Part shown: positions 1 through 8,957 of the stretch, piece after piece
How the letters are laid out: each line of letters opens with the position of its first letter
How positions within the stretch are numbered: the stretch's first letter is position 1
Source of the DNA: an uncultured Eubacteriales bacterium
GTDB taxonomy: Bacteria; Bacillota; Clostridia; Oscillospirales; Oscillospiraceae
Assembly (NCBI GenBank): GCA_900317375.1
Contig: ONGJ01000007.1
Span: 1-59,728 of the forward strand
Direction of reading: 5' to 3'
Length of the DNA: 59,728 bases
Made by a program: the position numbers and the translations under genes
The notes under the pieces: model-generated
Database searches by the model: none
What the model was told of the DNA's origin: nothing
The model's input: only the letters and a program-made list of their open reading frames with translations

Positions 1-1
1 G

Positions 2-646
2 GACCGGTATCTCTTCTTCGTGACGAAAAACGGCACGGTCAAGCGCATCAGCCAGGCCTCGCTGAAGAATCTGCGCAGCAACGGCATGCGTGCCATCAGT
101 CTGGACGAAGGGGATGAACTGATTACCGTCCTGCCCACCGACGGCAGCGAGGATATCCTGATCGCCACCCGCAACGGTGCCGCGATCCGCTTCCCCGAGA
201 CGGACGTGCGTGTCATGGGCCGCACGGCGGTCGGCGTCCGCGGCATCCGCCTGCGCGGGGACGACCGGGTGGTCGGCGCTGGCAGCAGCACGGAGGGCGA
301 GACCCTGCTCAGCCTGACGGAAAACGGCTTCGGCAAACGGACCGATGTTGAGGAATACCGGTATCAAGGCCGCGGCGGCTACGGCGTCATCAGCCACCGC
401 CTGACCGAAAAGACCGGCCGGGTGGCGGCCGTGCGTCTGCTCTCGCCCGGTAAGGATGTCCTCATCGTGACGGACGACGGCACCATGATCCGCGTCGAGT
501 CCGAGAAGATCTCCTGCTACGGCCGCAGTTCGCAGGGCGTCCGCGTCATGCGTCCGGCGCCCGGCAGCCATGTCATCGATATGGAGAAAACCGACCGGGA
601 GGAAGCGGAGCCTGCCGAAATTCCGGAAGAAACCACGGAAGAATGA
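2..646 (+). CDS. gyrA: DNA gyrase subunit A, C-terminal part (5' end outside window)
   Basis: The reading frame is open from the window edge, so this is the 3' end of a longer gene; about 214 residues are visible. They form the C-terminal beta-pinwheel that wraps DNA in type IIA topoisomerases. Seen directly: repeated blades with the pattern L-x-T-x-x-G, including [12 protein letters not shown] at the edge, [11 protein letters not shown] followed by [11 protein letters not shown], and [11 protein letters not shown]. The TENGxGKRT...RGGxG arrangement is typical of GyrA rather than ParC, whose C-terminal blades are less regular. The canonical first-blade GyrA box would lie upstream of the window. 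The tail is acidic ([15 protein letters not shown]), as is common in GyrA. The stop overlaps the start of the next gene by 4 bases (ATGA), so the two are probably co-transcribed. Confidence 0.9.
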   Translation, partial: DRYLFFVTKNGTVKRISQASLKNLRSNGMRAISLDEGDELITVLPTDGSEDILIATRNGAAIRFPETDVRVMGRTAVGVRGIRLRGDDRVVGAGSSTEGETLLSLTENGFGKRTDVEEYRYQGRGGYGVISHRLTEKTGRVAAVRLLSPGKDVLIVTDDGTMIRVESEKISCYGRSSQGVRVMRPAPGSHVIDMEKTDREEAEPAEIPEETTEE

Positions 647-1009
647 AGCAGGTCACCATCTATACCGACGGGGCCTGCAGCGGAAACCCCGGTCCCGGCG
701 GCTGGGCGGCCATCCTGATCTATCAGGACAGGGAAAAGGTACTTTCCGGCGGCGAAAAGCAGACCACCAACAACCGCATGGAGATGATGGCCGTCATCGC
801 CGCGCTGGAAGCCCTGAAAGAGCCCTGCGAGGTTGAGCTCTGGTCCGATTCCCGCTATGTGGTCGATGCCCTGGAAAAGGGCTGGGCGGAGAGCTGGCAG
901 AAGAAGGGCTGGAAGCGGTCCAACAAAGAGCCGGGGGCATGCGGATAACAGCTATAACAACCGCTGCGACGAGCTGGCGGTGCAGCAGCGGGACCTTTAC
1001 GGAAAATGA
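643..1009 (+). pseudogene. rnhA: Ribonuclease HI, internally deleted and frameshifted
   Basis: RNase HI cleaves RNA in RNA-DNA hybrids. The N-terminal 96 or so residues are clear: [14 protein letters not shown] with catalytic Asp9, NNRMEMM with Glu47, and SDSRYV with Asp69. The frame then reads [11 protein letters not shown] and stops at 946-948. In another frame, from about 935 to the stop at 1007-1009, the family's C-terminus continues: [16 protein letters not shown], holding the fourth catalytic Asp (codon 968-970). The segment that normally links these parts (helix plus HWVKGHA, about 25 residues) is absent, so roughly 75-80 bp has been lost out of frame. As read, the product is a 101-residue protein lacking one catalytic acid. 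The remnant stop overlaps the mfd start by 4 bases, showing the original gene order. A sequencing or assembly error cannot be excluded. Confidence 0.85.
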
Positions 1010-4000
1010 CCGAACTGATCCACCAGATTTTATGCCATAAAGAGCTTGCCGCCCTCCCCTCTCTGACGGAGAGCGGTGAGCTTCCTGCGCTCGTTTCCGG
1101 CCTCTCGGCGGTGCACCGGGCCAATCTGGCGGCGGCACTGTTTCAGGAGCTGCAGCGGCCCCTCTTTGTCCTCTGTCCGGACGATACCGCGGCCGAGAAC
1201 TTTGCCCGCGACCTGCGCAGCATGCTGGGTTTGCCGGTTTCATGCCTCGTTCTGCGGGATTTCTGCTTTCTGCCTGCCGAGGCCGCGTCCCACCGGATGG
1301 AGCAGAAGCGGCTGAACACCCTGTACGGGCTCTGCAGGTCCGCGGAAAAGGACGAACCGTGCATTGCCGTTGCCTCCGTGTCCGCGATGCTGCAGCGGAC
1401 CATCCCACCCGAAATCCTGCACCGGGCGGCGTTTACGGTTTCGGCAGACAGCCGGACCGAAATAGAACAGGTTGAGGAAGCGCTTGTGCGCTGCGGCTAC
1501 GAACGCTGCGACCAGGTGGAGGGGCCCGGCCAGTTTGCCAGACGCGGCGGCATCCTGGATCTTTTCTCCCCGTCTGACAGCAGCCCCGTGCGTATGGAGT
1601 TTTGGGGCGATGAAATCGACTCGATGGGGACCTTTGACATCTCGACCCAGCGGCGGGAGGAGAACATCCGCTCCTGTACGGTGCTTCCGGCGCAGGAGGC
1701 CCTGCCGACGCTCAGCCCGGGCGGCCCCGAGGCCGTGAGCCGGAAGCTGGAGGAGCTGGCCGAGCGCGCCGCCCGGCGCCGCACGAGCGTGTCGGGCGCG
1801 AGCCTCGCGGCGACACTGCGCGCGGACGCGGAGAGCATCCGCAGCGGCCTGAAAATGACGGATCTGGACCGCTGGCTGCCGCTTCTGTATCCGGCGGCGA
1901 CGGGCTTTGACTATATTCCGCAGGACGCCGTCGTCTTTGCCGACCAGCCCACCCGCATCGGCGAGATGGCAAGGGAGTACCGGAAGCAGCTGGGGGAAGA
2001 TCTGCAGACCCTGCAGCGGGAGGGGAGAAGCCCCTTTGACGCGGACAGCTTCTGCTTTCCGCCGGACGGCATCTGGAAGGAGCTGGAAAACTACCCGCTC
2101 TATGCCGGAGACGCCTTCACCCTCGGCCGCGGCTCCTTCCGCCCGAAGACGCTGCTCAGCATCCCGGCCAAACAGCTGCCCTCCTATGCCGGAAATGCCC
2201 AGGCGGCCGCCGAGGATCTGAAGGTCTTTCAGAAGCAGGACTATCGCGTGGTCATTCTGGCCGGCGACGAGCGCCGGGCCGGCGTGCTGCAGAGCTTTCT
2301 GCGGGAACGCGGCATACAGGCCGCACTCTGCCCGGAGGCACAGCCGCTGCCGGCATTCGGCGAATGCTGCATCGGCATCGGTGCGATTTCCTCGGGCATG
2401 GAATATCCGGCGCTCCGTCTGGCGGTGCTGACGGACGCCCAGCTGATCCGCGGGAAAAACAAAAAACAGAACCGCAGACTGCCCGCGGACAGAAAGCGCA
2501 TCGAAAGCTATGCCGACCTGTCCGTCGGGGATTATGTGGTCCATGAAACGCACGGCATCGGCCGTTTTTCCGGCATTGTCAAAATGCAGGTGGACGGCTT
2601 TGAAAAGGATTATATCAGACTGAATTACGCGGGCACGGACGTGCTCTATGTCCCGGCGACCCAGCTGGATATGGTCTCCAAATACACCGGCGGCGGGGAG
2701 GAGCGTGCGGTCCGTCTGTCGAAAATGGGCGGCACCGAGTGGGCAAAAACCCGCTCAAGGGCCAAAGGCGCGGCGAAGGAGATGGCGAGGAAGCTGATCG
2801 CCCTGTATGCCGAGCGCCAGCGCCTCCCCGGCTATGCCTTTTCCCCGGACTCGAGCTGGCAGCGGGAGTTCGAGGAGAACTTCCCCTATACCGAGACCGA
2901 CGACCAGCTGCGCTGCACGGCCGAGATCAAGCAGGATATGGAGCGGGCGGTCCCGATGGACCGGCTGCTCTGCGGCGACGTGGGCTTCGGCAAGACGGAG
3001 GTGGCCTTCCGGGCGATCATGAAATGCATTCTGGACGGAAAGCAGGCGGCCATTCTGGTCCCGACGACCGTTCTGGCCCAGCAGCATTATCAGACGGCGC
3101 TGCAGCGCTTTTTCGGCTTCCCGGTGCAGATCGAAAACCTCAGCCGTCTGGGTGCCGCAGCCGGAAACACCAAGGTGCTGCGGGATCTGCAGAGCGGAAA
3201 ATGCGATCTGGTCATCGGCACGCACCGCCTGCTGTCAAAGGATGTACAGTTCAAAAACCTCGGCCTGTTGGTGGTGGACGAGGAGCAGCGCTTCGGCGTC
3301 ACGCATAAGGAGCATATCAAGGAGCTGTCCCGGGGCGTGGACGTGCTGACCCTTTCGGCCACCCCCATCCCGCGGACGCTGAACATGGCGATGAGCGGGA
3401 TTCGGGACATGTCCACCATCGACGAAGCTCCGGAAGACCGGCTGCCCGTGCAGACCTTCGTGATGGAGCACGACTGGGACCTGATCGCCGATGCCATCCG
3501 GCGGGAGCTGCAGCGCGGCGGGCAGGTATATTACCTCCACAACCGGATCGAGGACATCGACCGGACCGCCTCCCGCCTGTCCCGGCTGCTGGAAAACGTC
3601 AGCATCGCCGTGGCCCACGGAAAAATGGACCGGAACGAGCTTGCCCGGGTGATGGACAGCGTGGTCAGCGGCGAGACCCAGGTCCTTGTCTGTACAACGA
3701 TCATCGAGACCGGCATCGACATCCCGAACGTCAACACCCTGATTGTGGAGGATGCGGACAGGCTGGGTCTGGCCCAGCTGCATCAGATCCGCGGCCGTGT
3801 CGGCCGCTCCACACGCAGGGCCTCCGCCTACCTGACCTTCCGCCGGGACAAGGTGCTGACCGAGATCGCCGAGAAACGCCTGTCGGCGATCCGCGACTTT
3901 GCCCAGTTCGGCTCCGGCATGAAAATCGCCATGCGGGACCTGGAGATCCGCGGCGCGGGCAATCTGCTCGGCGCCGAGCAGTCCGGCCACATGGTGGATG

Positions 4001-4536
4001 TCGGCTATGACATGTACATGAAGCTGCTGAACGAGGCCGTCCTGGAGGAACGGGGCATTCCCGTCCCGCAGCGGGCCGACTGTTCGGCGGATCTCGCGGT
4101 GGCGGCGAGCATCCCGGACCGCTATATTCCGTCCTCCGAACAGCGGATGGACATCTACCGGCGCATCGCGATGATCCGGACGGAGGAGGAGGCGGACGAC
4201 CTGCTGGACGAGCTGATCGACCGTTACGGCGAACCGCCGCCGGGCGTCAACGCCCTGATTCAGGTGGCCATTCTCCGCGGCGTTGCCGGCAAGGCCGGCA
4301 TCACCGACATTATTCAGAAGCAGGGCGAACTTCGCTTTACCCTGAAGGAATTCGACATGGAAAAGGTGTCGGAGCTTTACGCAAGACCCGAATACAAAGG
4401 AAAGCTTCGGGTGGAGGCGGGATCCAAGCCCTGTCTCAGTCTGAAGATTCGATCCAAGAAAAACGTCATTGATGAAGCACGGGAATTCGCTCTGGCATGG
4501 GCCGGTTCCGTTCCCGGCGAAAGGAGCACGACATGA
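1006..4536 (+). CDS. mfd: Transcription-repair coupling factor
   Basis: Mfd pushes stalled RNA polymerase off DNA lesions and recruits UvrA. The 1176-residue length fits the family. Domains in order: a UvrB-like N-terminal module (FARRGGILDLFSP near residue 178), a CarD-like RNA-polymerase interaction domain (GDYVVHETHGIGRF near 508), then an SF2 translocase with Walker A CGDVGFGKTE near 655, the DEEQRFG box near 758, LSATPIPRTLNMAM, and the VCTTIIETGIDIP and QIRGRVGRS motifs. A C-terminal TRCF domain follows (PSSEQRMDIYRRI, LLDELIDRYGEPP). The ATG overlaps the rnhA remnant's TGA by 4 bases and the mfd stop overlaps the next start in the same way, so this is one transcription unit. The ribosome site is weak, consistent with translational coupling; the broken rnhA could therefore lower Mfd output (inference). 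Confidence 0.98.
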   Translation: MTELIHQILCHKELAALPSLTESGELPALVSGLSAVHRANLAAALFQELQRPLFVLCPDDTAAENFARDLRSMLGLPVSCLVLRDFCFLPAEAASHRMEQKRLNTLYGLCRSAEKDEPCIAVASVSAMLQRTIPPEILHRAAFTVSADSRTEIEQVEEALVRCGYERCDQVEGPGQFARRGGILDLFSPSDSSPVRMEFWGDEIDSMGTFDISTQRREENIRSCTVLPAQEALPTLSPGGPEAVSRKLEELAERAARRRTSVSGASLAATLRADAESIRSGLKMTDLDRWLPLLYPAATGFDYIPQDAVVFADQPTRIGEMAREYRKQLGEDLQTLQREGRSPFDADSFCFPPDGIWKELENYPLYAGDAFTLGRGSFRPKTLLSIPAKQLPSYAGNAQAAAEDLKVFQKQDYRVVILAGDERRAGVLQSFLRERGIQAALCPEAQPLPAFGECCIGIGAISSGMEYPALRLAVLTDAQLIRGKNKKQNRRLPADRKRIESYADLSVGDYVVHETHGIGRFSGIVKMQVDGFEKDYIRLNYAGTDVLYVPATQLDMVSKYTGGGEERAVRLSKMGGTEWAKTRSRAKGAAKEMARKLIALYAERQRLPGYAFSPDSSWQREFEENFPYTETDDQLRCTAEIKQDMERAVPMDRLLCGDVGFGKTEVAFRAIMKCILDGKQAAILVPTTVLAQQHYQTALQRFFGFPVQIENLSRLGAAAGNTKVLRDLQSGKCDLVIGTHRLLSKDVQFKNLGLLVVDEEQRFGVTHKEHIKELSRGVDVLTLSATPIPRTLNMAMSGIRDMSTIDEAPEDRLPVQTFVMEHDWDLIADAIRRELQRGGQVYYLHNRIEDIDRTASRLSRLLENVSIAVAHGKMDRNELARVMDSVVSGETQVLVCTTIIETGIDIPNVNTLIVEDADRLGLAQLHQIRGRVGRSTRRASAYLTFRRDKVLTEIAEKRLSAIRDFAQFGSGMKIAMRDLEIRGAGNLLGAEQSGHMVDVGYDMYMKLLNEAVLEERGIPVPQRADCSADLAVAASIPDRYIPSSEQRMDIYRRIAMIRTEEEADDLLDELIDRYGEPPPGVNALIQVAILRGVAGKAGITDIIQKQGELRFTLKEFDMEKVSELYARPEYKGKLRVEAGSKPCLSLKIRSKKNVIDEAREFALAWAGSVPGERSTT

Positions 4537-5894
4537 AAAAACTGGTCATGATTCTTCTGGTTCTGTGCCTGGCCGCGGTCGCGGTCATCGGCACCCTCGA
4601 CGCCCGGACGGGGCTGCCCGTCCCGGCTGCGGCATCGGCCGTACCCGCTGCGGAGACAGACAGCACGGCCTCCGCCGGACAGAACAATTATGTGATCGCG
4701 GGCGACGAATATCAGAGCCCGGAAACCGACGCGGCGGCGCCGGAGCAGGAGACACAGCAGGAGACGCAGCAGGAAGCGCAGCAGGAAGACAGTTCTGCAG
4801 CCGGGACAGAGACCGCAACCGAGGAAGGACCGGTATCCGGAAGACTGGACTATCAGGCCATGTACGCGCTGCACGACAAAGAGGACAAGGTCCTCAGGAT
4901 CGGCGATGAGGAGGAGCGCTGGGGCGATTATTTCTACGTGCTCTATTCCCAGTGCAGCCAGATCGAGAACTACTTTGACAGCATGGCTGCCTACTACGGC
5001 ATGCGCTTCGGCTGGACCGATCCCATCGAGGAAGGCACGGAGGAGACCTTTGCCGAGACGGCCTCCGAAACGGCGGAAACGCTGATGGTTCAGCTTGCCG
5101 CACTTGAGAAGTTCGCAGCGGACCATGACATCAGCCTCGGCGAGGAAGAGCTTGCCGCGGTTGAAGAGCAAAAGAAGCAGGACCGTTTAAGCGCCCTCGG
5201 CGAAGATGCCACGGACGAGGATTTCAGTGCTGTGCGGCAGCAGGTCTATCTGAGCGATGAGATGTACGACCGCATCGTGCGGCAGAACATCCTGTATCAG
5301 ACCTGCTTCAACCGCCTGTACGGCGAAAAGGCGGAGAAGCTTTCTGACGAAGAGGCGCTGCAGTATCTGAAGGACAACGGCTATCTCTCGGCCGCGCACA
5401 TTCTGTTCCAGAATACCGACCCCGAGACCGGCGAAAAGCTGGATGACGAGGCGCTGGCCGCAAAGAGAGCCGAGCTGGAGGCCCTGGTTACAGAGCTTCG
5501 CGCGATCGAGGACGATGAGGAGCGCGTCAAAGCCTTCCTCGAGAAGGTGAAAGAGCTCAGCGAGGATCCCGGCAGCGCCTACTATCCGGAGGGCTATACC
5601 TTTACGGAAGGCCGGATGGTGCCGGAGTTTGAAAATGCGGCGAAGGCGCTGGAGGACTATGCCGTCTCCGACATCGTCGAGACCGCCTACGGCTATCATG
5701 TTCTGCTCCGTCTGCCTCTGAAGGCGGACGCGGTCGTCGAGTTCAGCAGCACAAACAACGAGGCGAGAACGGCGCGGATGCTGGCGGCAAACGCTCTTTA
5801 CGGAAAGCAGCTGCAGGAAACGGCGGACGCCCTTGCACTGAACTGGCTTGACGGCGTGGAAGCACCGAAGCTTCTGGACTATGTCAATCCCTGA
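4533..5894 (+). CDS. Parvulin-type peptidyl-prolyl isomerase, secreted or membrane-anchored
   Basis: This is a SurA/PrsA-like extracytoplasmic foldase of 453 residues. The ATG at 4533 was chosen because AAGGAG lies at 4521-4526 and it overlaps the mfd stop as ATGA; an upstream in-frame ATG at 4497 lies inside mfd. Residues 1-20 form a hydrophobic signal or anchor without a lipobox Cys. Residues 70-85 are a Gln/Glu repeat linker (QETQQETQQEAQQE). A helical SurA-N-like part follows (about 105-280). The parvulin domain spans about 286-395, with AAHILF at its start and YGYHVLL at its end; a long helical insertion sits between them. It probably helps fold exported proteins. The lack of an obvious lipobox distinguishes it from classical PrsA, so I give no gene symbol. 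Confidence 0.85.
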   Translation: MKKLVMILLVLCLAAVAVIGTLDARTGLPVPAAASAVPAAETDSTASAGQNNYVIAGDEYQSPETDAAAPEQETQQETQQEAQQEDSSAAGTETATEEGPVSGRLDYQAMYALHDKEDKVLRIGDEEERWGDYFYVLYSQCSQIENYFDSMAAYYGMRFGWTDPIEEGTEETFAETASETAETLMVQLAALEKFAADHDISLGEEELAAVEEQKKQDRLSALGEDATDEDFSAVRQQVYLSDEMYDRIVRQNILYQTCFNRLYGEKAEKLSDEEALQYLKDNGYLSAAHILFQNTDPETGEKLDDEALAAKRAELEALVTELRAIEDDEERVKAFLEKVKELSEDPGSAYYPEGYTFTEGRMVPEFENAAKALEDYAVSDIVETAYGYHVLLRLPLKADAVVEFSSTNNEARTARMLAANALYGKQLQETADALALNWLDGVEAPKLLDYVNP

Positions 5895-5905
5895 GGAGAT
5901 ACGGA

Positions 5906-7597
5906 ATGAAGGTCTGTGATCTGCCCTATCGCCGGGTGAGCGAAGAGGAAATCCGGGAGGGGATCGGTAAGGTTCTCTCCCGGATCCGCGAGGCAAAGAG
6001 TGCCGATGAGATTCTGCAGGCGCGGGAGGAGTATCTCGCGCTGCTGCTGGAGTACCAGACCAATTCGGCGCTGGCCTATATGCGCTATTCCGTCAACACG
6101 GTTGACGAATTCTATGTCGCCGAGAACGCATATTACGACGAGATCGGCCCCATGGTTCAGAACGCCGGCGTTCAGTACGCCGCCGCGCTGCTGGATTCTC
6201 CCTTCCGTGAGGAGCTGGAGGAAAAGCTGTCTCCGGTCCTGTTTCAGTCCATGGAAGTGGAGCGGAAAGCGGTGTCCGAAGCCATCCTCGAGGACATGGT
6301 TGAGGAAAACAGGCTTGTCAGGCAGTATTCCGATCTGATGAGCGGGATGGAGTTCAGCTTCCGCGGGGAGACGCTGCCCCGGGCCATGCTGATGAAATAC
6401 GCCAGGTCCGAGGACCGGGCTGTCCGCCGCGAATGCTATGCGGTGCTGGGCCGCGGTCTGGAGAGCCACCGGCAGGAGCTGGACGGCATTTTCGACCGGC
6501 TGGTCCATGTCCGGGACCGCATGGCGAAAAAGATGGGTTACCGGAACTTCGTCGAGCTGGGCTATTACCGGATGGGCCGGCTCTGTTATGACGAAGAAAA
6601 GGTCCGCATCTTCCGCGAAAACATCCTCCGTGACGTCGTGCCGGCGGTGTCGGCCCTGCGGAAGGAAAACGCCGCGCGGCTCGGCATCTCCGACTATCAC
6701 CTCTACGATGACGGGATCATCATCCCCGGCGGGGACCCGAAGCCCTGCGGGAAGGAGGCGATTTTCCGGGCGGCGAAGGAGATGTACCATGCCATGGGCG
6801 CGGAGACCGGCGCGTTCATAGACAGGATGCTCGAAAACGAGGCCTTTGACGTGGACGCCCGGAAGAACAAATGGGGCGGCGGCTACTGCACCGATTTTCC
6901 GAAGTTCCGTCAGCCCTTTATCCTGGCCAACTTCAACGGGACGGCCGGGGACGTGGACGTCGTCACCCACGAGGCCGGCCATGCCCTGAACAGCTGGCTG
7001 ATCGCCGATAACCGCTTCGCGCTGGAGCTCGGCTGCGGCGGCATGGAAACGGCCGAGACCCACTCGATGAGCATGGAGTTTTTCGCCTGGCCGTATATGG
7101 AGAAATTCTTCGGCGCGGAAGCCGATAAATACCGCTATATGCATGCGCTGGACGCCTTCTCCTTCCTGCCCTACGGGACGGCGGTGGATGCCTTCCAGCA
7201 CCAGGTCTATGAAAACCCCGACATGACCCCTGCCGAGCGCAACGCCGCCTGGCTGAAGCTGGAAGGGCAGTTCCGGCCACATATTTCGATGGAGGGGATC
7301 CCCTATATCGAGGAAGGAACGCGCTGGCAGTACCAGATGCACATCTATGAGACCCCCTTCTATTACATCGACTACTGTCTGGCCCAGACGGCGGCCTTCT
7401 GCTTCCTCCTCGCCTCCCGCGAGGACTATGACGGCGCCTTTTCGCGCTATCTGCGTCTGAGCCGGCAGGGCGGAGAAAAGCTGTGGACCGACCTCCTGGA
7501 GGAGGCGGGCTTCCCGTCGCCCTTTGCGCCGGGTGCGCTGAAGGAGCTGGCCGGCAGGGTACAGATGCTTCTGGAAGAGCTGAGGGCGGATAGCTGA
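5906..7597 (+). CDS. M3 family oligoendopeptidase (PepF-like)
   Basis: This zinc metallopeptidase probably degrades short peptides in the cytoplasm; no signal peptide is visible. The 563-residue length matches the clostridial M3 oligoendopeptidase group. The zinc site is THEAGHALN, with His355, Glu356 and His359, followed by ETAETHSMSMEF, which carries the third ligand Glu. Other M3 landmarks are PYGTAVDAFQHQVYENP and the C-terminal HIYETPFYYIDYCLAQ. It starts with ATG 11 bases after the parvulin gene, preceded by GAGGAGA, and so probably belongs to the same mfd operon. Substrate specificity cannot be read from the sequence. Confidence 0.94.
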   Translation: MKVCDLPYRRVSEEEIREGIGKVLSRIREAKSADEILQAREEYLALLLEYQTNSALAYMRYSVNTVDEFYVAENAYYDEIGPMVQNAGVQYAAALLDSPFREELEEKLSPVLFQSMEVERKAVSEAILEDMVEENRLVRQYSDLMSGMEFSFRGETLPRAMLMKYARSEDRAVRRECYAVLGRGLESHRQELDGIFDRLVHVRDRMAKKMGYRNFVELGYYRMGRLCYDEEKVRIFRENILRDVVPAVSALRKENAARLGISDYHLYDDGIIIPGGDPKPCGKEAIFRAAKEMYHAMGAETGAFIDRMLENEAFDVDARKNKWGGGYCTDFPKFRQPFILANFNGTAGDVDVVTHEAGHALNSWLIADNRFALELGCGGMETAETHSMSMEFFAWPYMEKFFGAEADKYRYMHALDAFSFLPYGTAVDAFQHQVYENPDMTPAERNAAWLKLEGQFRPHISMEGIPYIEEGTRWQYQMHIYETPFYYIDYCLAQTAAFCFLLASREDYDGAFSRYLRLSRQGGEKLWTDLLEEAGFPSPFAPGALKELAGRVQMLLEELRADS

Positions 7598-7622
7598 GAG
7601 AAAGGAACGGGGAGACGAAACC

Positions 7623-8594
7623 ATGCTGCAGAATCCGAATCTGGCCGATGTCCGGCCCGGCGATGAAATTGACGGCTTTTACCTTCTGACGGACGCGACG
7701 GTGCGTACCTCGTCAAACGGCAGCCGGTATCTTTCCGCGACGCTGTGCGACCGCAGCGGCAGTCTGGACCTGAAAATGTGGGATTACGGCGAGAACATCG
7801 GACCGGAAGACAACGGTGCGGCCGTGCGGGTGCGCGGGCAGGTCCTGGACTACCGCGGAACCAGACAGCTGAACGTACGAAAGCTTCGCCTGGCGGAGGC
7901 GTCGGACGGGGTAAATGCCGAGACGCTGATGCCCGCAGCGCCGATCGATGCCGAGGAGGCCATGCGCTATGTCGAGGGCATCCTCGCATCGCTGCAGGAC
8001 GCCGACTATAGGAAGCTGGCCGAGACGCTCTTCTCGCGCCGGAAGGAACAGTTCAAAACCGTACCGGCGGCCAAGAGCATCCATCACGGCTTTCGAAACG
8101 GCCTGCTGATGCACACGGCCAATATGCTGCAGACGGCGGAGTTCCTGTCGGATCTCTATGCCGAGGTGGTAAACCGCGACCTGCTGCTGACGGGAACGCT
8201 GCTGCACGACATGGCCAAAATCCGGGAGTTCACCTTCTCACCCCTCGGCGCGGTCAGGGACTATTCCGTCGAAGGGCGGCTGCTGGGCCATCCCTTCATG
8301 GGCGCACAGGAGGTGGCGGAGGCTGCGCAGGCGCTCGGGGTCCCGCAGGAAAAGTCCGTTCTGCTGCAGCATCTGCTGCTGTCGCATCACGGAGAACCGG
8401 AATTCGGCGCGGCGGTGCTGCCGATGTGCGCCGAGGCAGAGCTTCTGCATCTCATCGACCTGATCGACAGCCGGATGGAGATCTATGCCGAAACCCTGCA
8501 GGATCTGCCGGCGGGCTCCTTCAGCGATCGGATCTATGCCCTCGAGAAGCGGATCTACAAGCTTCCGGAAGCGGAGAATGAGAAAAGCAGTTGA
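7623..8594 (+). CDS. yhaM: 3'-5' exoribonuclease YhaM-like (OB fold + HD domain)
   Basis: YhaM-type enzymes trim RNA, and sometimes single-stranded DNA, from the 3' end using a metal-dependent HD domain. The 323-residue length fits the family. Residues 1-95 form an OB-fold nucleic-acid-binding domain (RYLSATLCDRSGSLDLKMWD, GQVLDYRGTRQLNV). The HD domain follows, with KSIHHGFRNGLLMHT near 153, TLLHDMAK near 195 and HLLLSHHGEPEFGA near 255. It starts 25 bases after the peptidase gene and closes the co-directional block. Its last codons abut the promoter of the trp operon: the -35 TTGACA lies at 8591-8596, overlapping the stop codon. The HD phosphohydrolase call is certain; assignment to YhaM rests on the OB-HD order and size. 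Confidence 0.88.
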   Translation: MLQNPNLADVRPGDEIDGFYLLTDATVRTSSNGSRYLSATLCDRSGSLDLKMWDYGENIGPEDNGAAVRVRGQVLDYRGTRQLNVRKLRLAEASDGVNAETLMPAAPIDAEEAMRYVEGILASLQDADYRKLAETLFSRRKEQFKTVPAAKSIHHGFRNGLLMHTANMLQTAEFLSDLYAEVVNRDLLLTGTLLHDMAKIREFTFSPLGAVRDYSVEGRLLGHPFMGAQEVAEAAQALGVPQEKSVLLQHLLLSHHGEPEFGAAVLPMCAEAELLHLIDLIDSRMEIYAETLQDLPAGSFSDRIYALEKRIYKLPEAENEKSS

Positions 8595-8619
8595 CAAAGA
8601 GAAGCGGCAGTGATATGAT
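8591..8619 (+). promoter_or_regulatory. Sigma-A promoter of the trp operon
   Basis: TTGACA at 8591-8596 and TATGAT at 8614-8619 are 17 bp apart, with the extended -10 dinucleotide TG at 8611-8612. This is close to consensus and stands directly upstream of the T-box leader. The -35 box overlaps the stop codon of the yhaM-like gene. Confidence 0.85.
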
Positions 8620-8639
8620 ACCCGTAATTTCACACACTA

Positions 8640-8917
8640 AACCGTTGAAGCGGAGATAACGGCAGTTATGCCTCTACAGAGAGCCTGCGATGCTGAGAGT
8701 CAGGTGAGAAACAGACTGTCAAATGGACCGCGGAGGGTGCAGTCAAATGCGGGGAGAACGCCCGCAGAGTATTCTGCAACGTGAGGGCATACGTCAGTTG
8801 CCGGGGATATGCAGGTATCCCGACAAGCGCACGGGTCAGACCGTGAATCAAGGTGGCACCGCGGATCACAGCATTCGTCCTTGACAGAAAGAGTTCTGTC
8901 GGGGGCGATTTCTTTTT
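8640..8917 (+). promoter_or_regulatory. T-box leader, probably tRNA-Trp responsive
   Basis: T-box RNAs sense uncharged tRNA and switch between an antiterminator and a terminator. The conserved T-box core AGGTGGCACCGCGG is at 8851-8864. Its UGGC bulge is complementary to a GCCA tRNA 3' end, which fits tRNA-Trp with a G discriminator base. In stem I an AGAGAGCC motif (about 8678) and GATGCTGAGAG (about 8690) are present. A candidate specifier UGG followed by A lies at 8724-8727, in AAATGGACC. An intrinsic terminator follows the core. The gene downstream is trpD, so tryptophan starvation should induce the operon. The promoter, leader and ribosome site fill the 363-base gap before trpD. Confidence 0.92.
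8876..8917 (+). terminator. T-box regulated intrinsic terminator
   Basis: The arms at 8876-8889 (CGTCCTTGACAGAA) and 8894-8907 (TTCTGTCGGGGGCG) pair along 14 positions, counting G-U pairs, around an AGAG loop. They are followed by ATTTCTTTTT. This is the terminator element of the T-box switch. Confidence 0.88.
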
Positions 8918-8957
8918 GCTCCCGGGGAATAGAAAACAGGGAAAAGGAGCGGGAAAC

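Noticed and set aside
8625..8920. The trp leader as a ribosome-mediated attenuator with a leader peptide
   Set aside because: No short frame with tandem Trp codons is apparent, and the T-box core motif explains the leader.
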